Assembly (NCBI GenBank): GCA_002791475.1 | Contig: PFXE01000003.1 | Span: 1 to 6,030 of the forward strand | Direction of reading: 5' to 3' | From: Candidatus Zambryskibacteria bacterium CG_4_9_14_3_um_filter_40_16 | GTDB taxonomy: Bacteria; Patescibacteriota; Minisyncoccia; Phycocordibacterales; Zambryskibacteraceae | DNA: 6,030 nucleotides | Shown here: one piece after another, positions 4,550 to 6,030 of the stretch | Position numbering within the stretch: position 1 is the stretch's first letter | Layout of the letters: each line of letters opens with the position of its first letter | Notes under the pieces: generated by a model | Seen by the model: the letters and a program-made list of their open reading frames with translations, nothing else | What the model was told of the DNA's origin: nothing | Database searches by the model: none | Program-made: the position numbers and the translations under genes

Positions 4550-5683
4550 ATGAACTCGTCTCCTTTGCAACAGCGTTTTCCTTTGAGTCCAAAGAAGTTC
4601 AAGAGAAAGTTTATACCGAGTTTGTTTAACTTCATTATTCTTGCTCCTATTGTCTTAATTTGGTTCGTGTTCGCAGGTGTTGCTCGTGCTCAATCCTTTT
4701 CAGCTGACACAGCTATTTTTTTGCTTGTTATTGCAGGTTTTGCCATTCTCATCGGAATAATATTGAACGCTTGGTACATCAAAGAATACATTAGAAGGTA
4801 TTACTATAGCGCTGACAACGACTTCATTACCATCAAGAAAGGTGTGTTTGCCCCAACTGAAATCCATGTTCAGTTTCAGAAAATCCAAGATGTCTATGTT
4901 GAGCAGGACCTCTTAGACAGGCTGATGGGATTATATGATGTCCATATCGCTAGCGCCACCGCCACTTCAGGGATAGAAGCTCACATTGACGGAGTAGATA
5001 AGGAAGCCGCTGAAGGATTAAAGGCAATGTTTTTGGGAAAAATTTCTTCAAATAGAAGCGACTCGCCACCGACCAACCGCTCAATGACGGACACTGCTTC
5101 CACGACTCCAAATGCTCCACTAGACCAGAATATCTCAAGCCAAACTTACCCCATAACTTCTCGCTGGCTTATCCTTTCGTATATCTCATCTATCATCGTT
5201 GGGACGACGGTGTTCTTTGTTGGTTTTGCGTTCTGGTCTTTCCTTTATTCGCAAGGGATAGACAAAGCTGCGGGCGTTTCCAATTCTGTAGCAATTAGAG
5301 TTATTTTAATTAGTGCGATTCTACTTACGATTTTTGATATAGTTACAACTTTCATATGGAGAAGAAACTTCAAGTTTGAACTGGCTTCTGATTTTATTTA
5401 TTGCTATAAGAGAGTAATAAGTACCAAAGAGAAGCGAATGCCGTATTCTACAGTGCAAGATGTTACCGTCAGCCAAAGTATTATCCAAAGGATTGTCGGA
5501 CTTGCTTCGGTAAATGTGAAGAACGCGGCTACCGAGACTTTTCATACCAGAAATGGTGAGCAACGGGTCATAAACGAGGGCGGTATTACCATTCCAGGTC
5601 AGTATGCCAATAATGCAAGAAAGCTGGCCACTGCTATAAAAAACATTGCTTTAAGTAAGAACCCAAGCAGAACTGGATTATAA
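4550..5683 (+). CDS. Membrane protein with two bacterial PH (bPH2/YdbS-like) domains
   Basis: This 377-residue protein repeats one plan twice: a pair of transmembrane helices followed by a bPH2 (DUF304/YdbS-type) domain. Helices lie at about 24-45 and 54-74, then 206-232 and 247-270. The first PH domain (about 81-160) shows DFITIKKGVFAPTEIHVQFQKIQDVYVEQ and LLDRLMGLYDVHIASA, the classic strand pattern with the I..(V/I)Q.V.V.Q...R..GL..V hallmark. The second (about 272-366) repeats it as ISTKEKRMPYSTVQDVTVSQ and IIQRIVGLASVNVKNA. A Ser/Thr/Pro/Asn-rich linker fills about 167-200. The family function is unknown; a Bacillus YdbS/YdbT pair has been linked to bacteriocin protection, but no such role is claimed here. 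It follows the pilin by 9 bases with no Shine-Dalgarno site. Confidence 0.9.
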   Translation: MNSSPLQQRFPLSPKKFKRKFIPSLFNFIILAPIVLIWFVFAGVARAQSFSADTAIFLLVIAGFAILIGIILNAWYIKEYIRRYYYSADNDFITIKKGVFAPTEIHVQFQKIQDVYVEQDLLDRLMGLYDVHIASATATSGIEAHIDGVDKEAAEGLKAMFLGKISSNRSDSPPTNRSMTDTASTTPNAPLDQNISSQTYPITSRWLILSYISSIIVGTTVFFVGFAFWSFLYSQGIDKAAGVSNSVAIRVILISAILLTIFDIVTTFIWRRNFKFELASDFIYCYKRVISTKEKRMPYSTVQDVTVSQSIIQRIVGLASVNVKNAATETFHTRNGEQRVINEGGITIPGQYANNARKLATAIKNIALSKNPSRTGL

Positions 5684-5734
5684 AATTAATACCATCGTAG
5701 AGTAGCCATACCTGAGTGGCGACAAGGATTTAGT

Positions 5735-5823
5735 CGTGACCGAATCTCACCTCCTCCGCCTTCGGTTCGCCGAAGCGAACCTACGGCGTGACGAAGTCTG
5801 CCAGTAGGTTTGCGAAGGCGACC
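5735..5823 (+). repeat. tRNA-Ser-tail structured repeat, copy 2
   Basis: This is the same element and orientation as 3774-3866. The 30-base tRNA-like head is identical and the 40-base tail differs at one base. Closing helix CGCCTTCG (5757-5764) pairs perfectly with CGAAGGCG (5813-5820). The inner hairpin has a different sequence from copy 1 but is again perfect: GGTTCGC-CGAA-GCGAACC (5764-5781), with an alternative CTTCGG-TTCG-CCGAAG (5760-5775). CCTAC-GGC-gt-GAC-GAA-GTC-t-GCC-a-GTAGG (5780-5808) forms a longer second arm than in copy 1. Upstream bases (about 5719-5734) also resemble 3752-3773 with gaps. It occupies most of the 211-base gap between the PH-domain and VKOR genes. Confidence 0.85.
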
Positions 5824-5854
5824 ACTGTCCCTAGAAAAAGATTTGACTGGAAGA

Positions 5855-5860
5855 TATAAT
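5855..5860 (+). promoter_or_regulatory. Candidate -10 box upstream of the VKOR-family gene
   Basis: A perfect TATAAT lies about 35 bases before the ATG at 5895, after the end of the repeat. No good -35 is found at 16-18 bases (TAGAAA at 17). The site fits separate transcription of the VKOR-like gene from the pilin/PH pair, but evidence is weak. Confidence 0.33.
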
Positions 5861-5894
5861 TTCACTGCACTACACATAAAAAGAAAAAGCTAAA

Positions 5895-6030
5895 ATGTTG
5901 ATTGTTAAAATTCTGATTTCAGTGCTTGGATTGTCCGGTTTTTTGCTAGCCAGCTATATTCGCCACTGCAAAACCAAACTTGTTCCTCTGGTTTGTCCTG
6001 TTGAAGGAAGCTGCGAAAAGGTTGTTCACA
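5895..6030 (+). CDS. Vitamin K epoxide reductase (VKOR) family protein, N-terminal part (cut by window edge)
   Basis: The open frame starts at an ATG and runs to the window edge, giving 45 residues. It opens with a hydrophobic helix (about 3-22, IVKILISVLGLSGFLLASYI), then HCKTKLVPLVCPVEGSCEKVVH. The CPVEGSCEKVV segment, with cysteines six apart (C34 and C40), matches the first periplasmic cysteine pair of bacterial VKOR proteins, where the second cysteine is followed by (D/E)(K/T)V. VKOR is a membrane enzyme that reoxidises thioredoxin-like partners using quinone and so drives disulfide formation outside the cytoplasm. The quinone-side CXXC and remaining helices would lie beyond the window. 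No Shine-Dalgarno site precedes the ATG. The nearby four-cysteine pilin is a plausible client. Confidence 0.72.
   Translation, partial: MLIVKILISVLGLSGFLLASYIRHCKTKLVPLVCPVEGSCEKVVH

Noticed and set aside
3774..5823. CRISPR array
   Set aside because: There are only two full repeat copies, nearly 2 kb apart with genes between, and no regular short spacers or cas genes.
5843..5860. TTGACT followed by TATAAT as a full promoter
   Set aside because: The two boxes are only six bases apart, far short of the 16-18 base spacing needed; only the -10 box is kept as a weak candidate.
5686..5877. Minus-strand open frame of 63 codons downstream of the PH-domain gene
   Set aside because: It is a backward reading of repeat copy 2, giving Arg/Gly-rich sequence with no protein-like features.
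3599..5894. Insertion sequence or integrative element with its own recombinase
   Set aside because: No transposase, integrase or resolvase motif is found in any frame; RuvX at 2741-3118 belongs to the YqgF housekeeping family and lies outside the repeats.

Overview
The window looks like a chromosomal segment from a Patescibacteria / Candidate Phyla Radiation bacterium, probably of the Parcubacteria type. The reasons are the moderately AT-rich DNA, compact gene packing, few clear Shine-Dalgarno sites, a PilM with the N-terminal FPTPKFLEM-type motif, a stand-alone MetRS-type tRNA-binding domain, a DUF5652-like small membrane protein, and a cysteine-bearing pilin ending in the C(I/V)DS...C pattern seen in this group. 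The lineage is inferred from protein style only; no search could be run.

Left half (1-3118, minus strand): a tightly packed gene string reads right to left: ruvX, a MetRS C-terminal-like tRNA-binding protein (4-base ATGA overlap), pilM, pilN, pilO, then the start of an unrecognised gene cut by the window edge. PilM, PilN and PilO form the inner-membrane alignment complex of type IV pili. A perfect -10 hexamer lies just upstream of pilM.

Middle (3119-4051): a divergent promoter region precedes a two-helix DUF5652-like membrane protein on the plus strand. It is followed five bases later by a class II tRNA-Ser(UGA). A gene-free stretch of about 450 bases then carries a tRNA-trailer hairpin, an inverted piece of the tRNA T-arm, a long imperfect hairpin, and a roughly 90-base repeat. 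That repeat starts with a degenerate copy of the tRNA-Ser 3' end and continues into what looks like a multi-helix fold.

Right half (4052-6030, plus strand): an atypical pilin with four cysteines is followed by a four-helix membrane protein with two bacterial PH (bPH2/YdbS-like) domains. A second copy of the tRNA-tail repeat comes next, then the first 45 codons of a probable vitamin K epoxide reductase (VKOR) family protein. A VKOR would be a plausible source of disulfides for the pilin.

The most unusual thing here is the pair of structured, tRNA-Ser-tail repeats (3774-3866 and 5735-5823). They lie in the same orientation on either side of the pilin/PH gene pair and next to the tRNA gene whose 3' end they resemble. 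Their outer sequence is nearly identical, while an internal hairpin differs in sequence yet pairs perfectly in both copies. They could be a mobile or cassette-type element, recombination sites, or a structured RNA; no recombinase gene is visible in the window.
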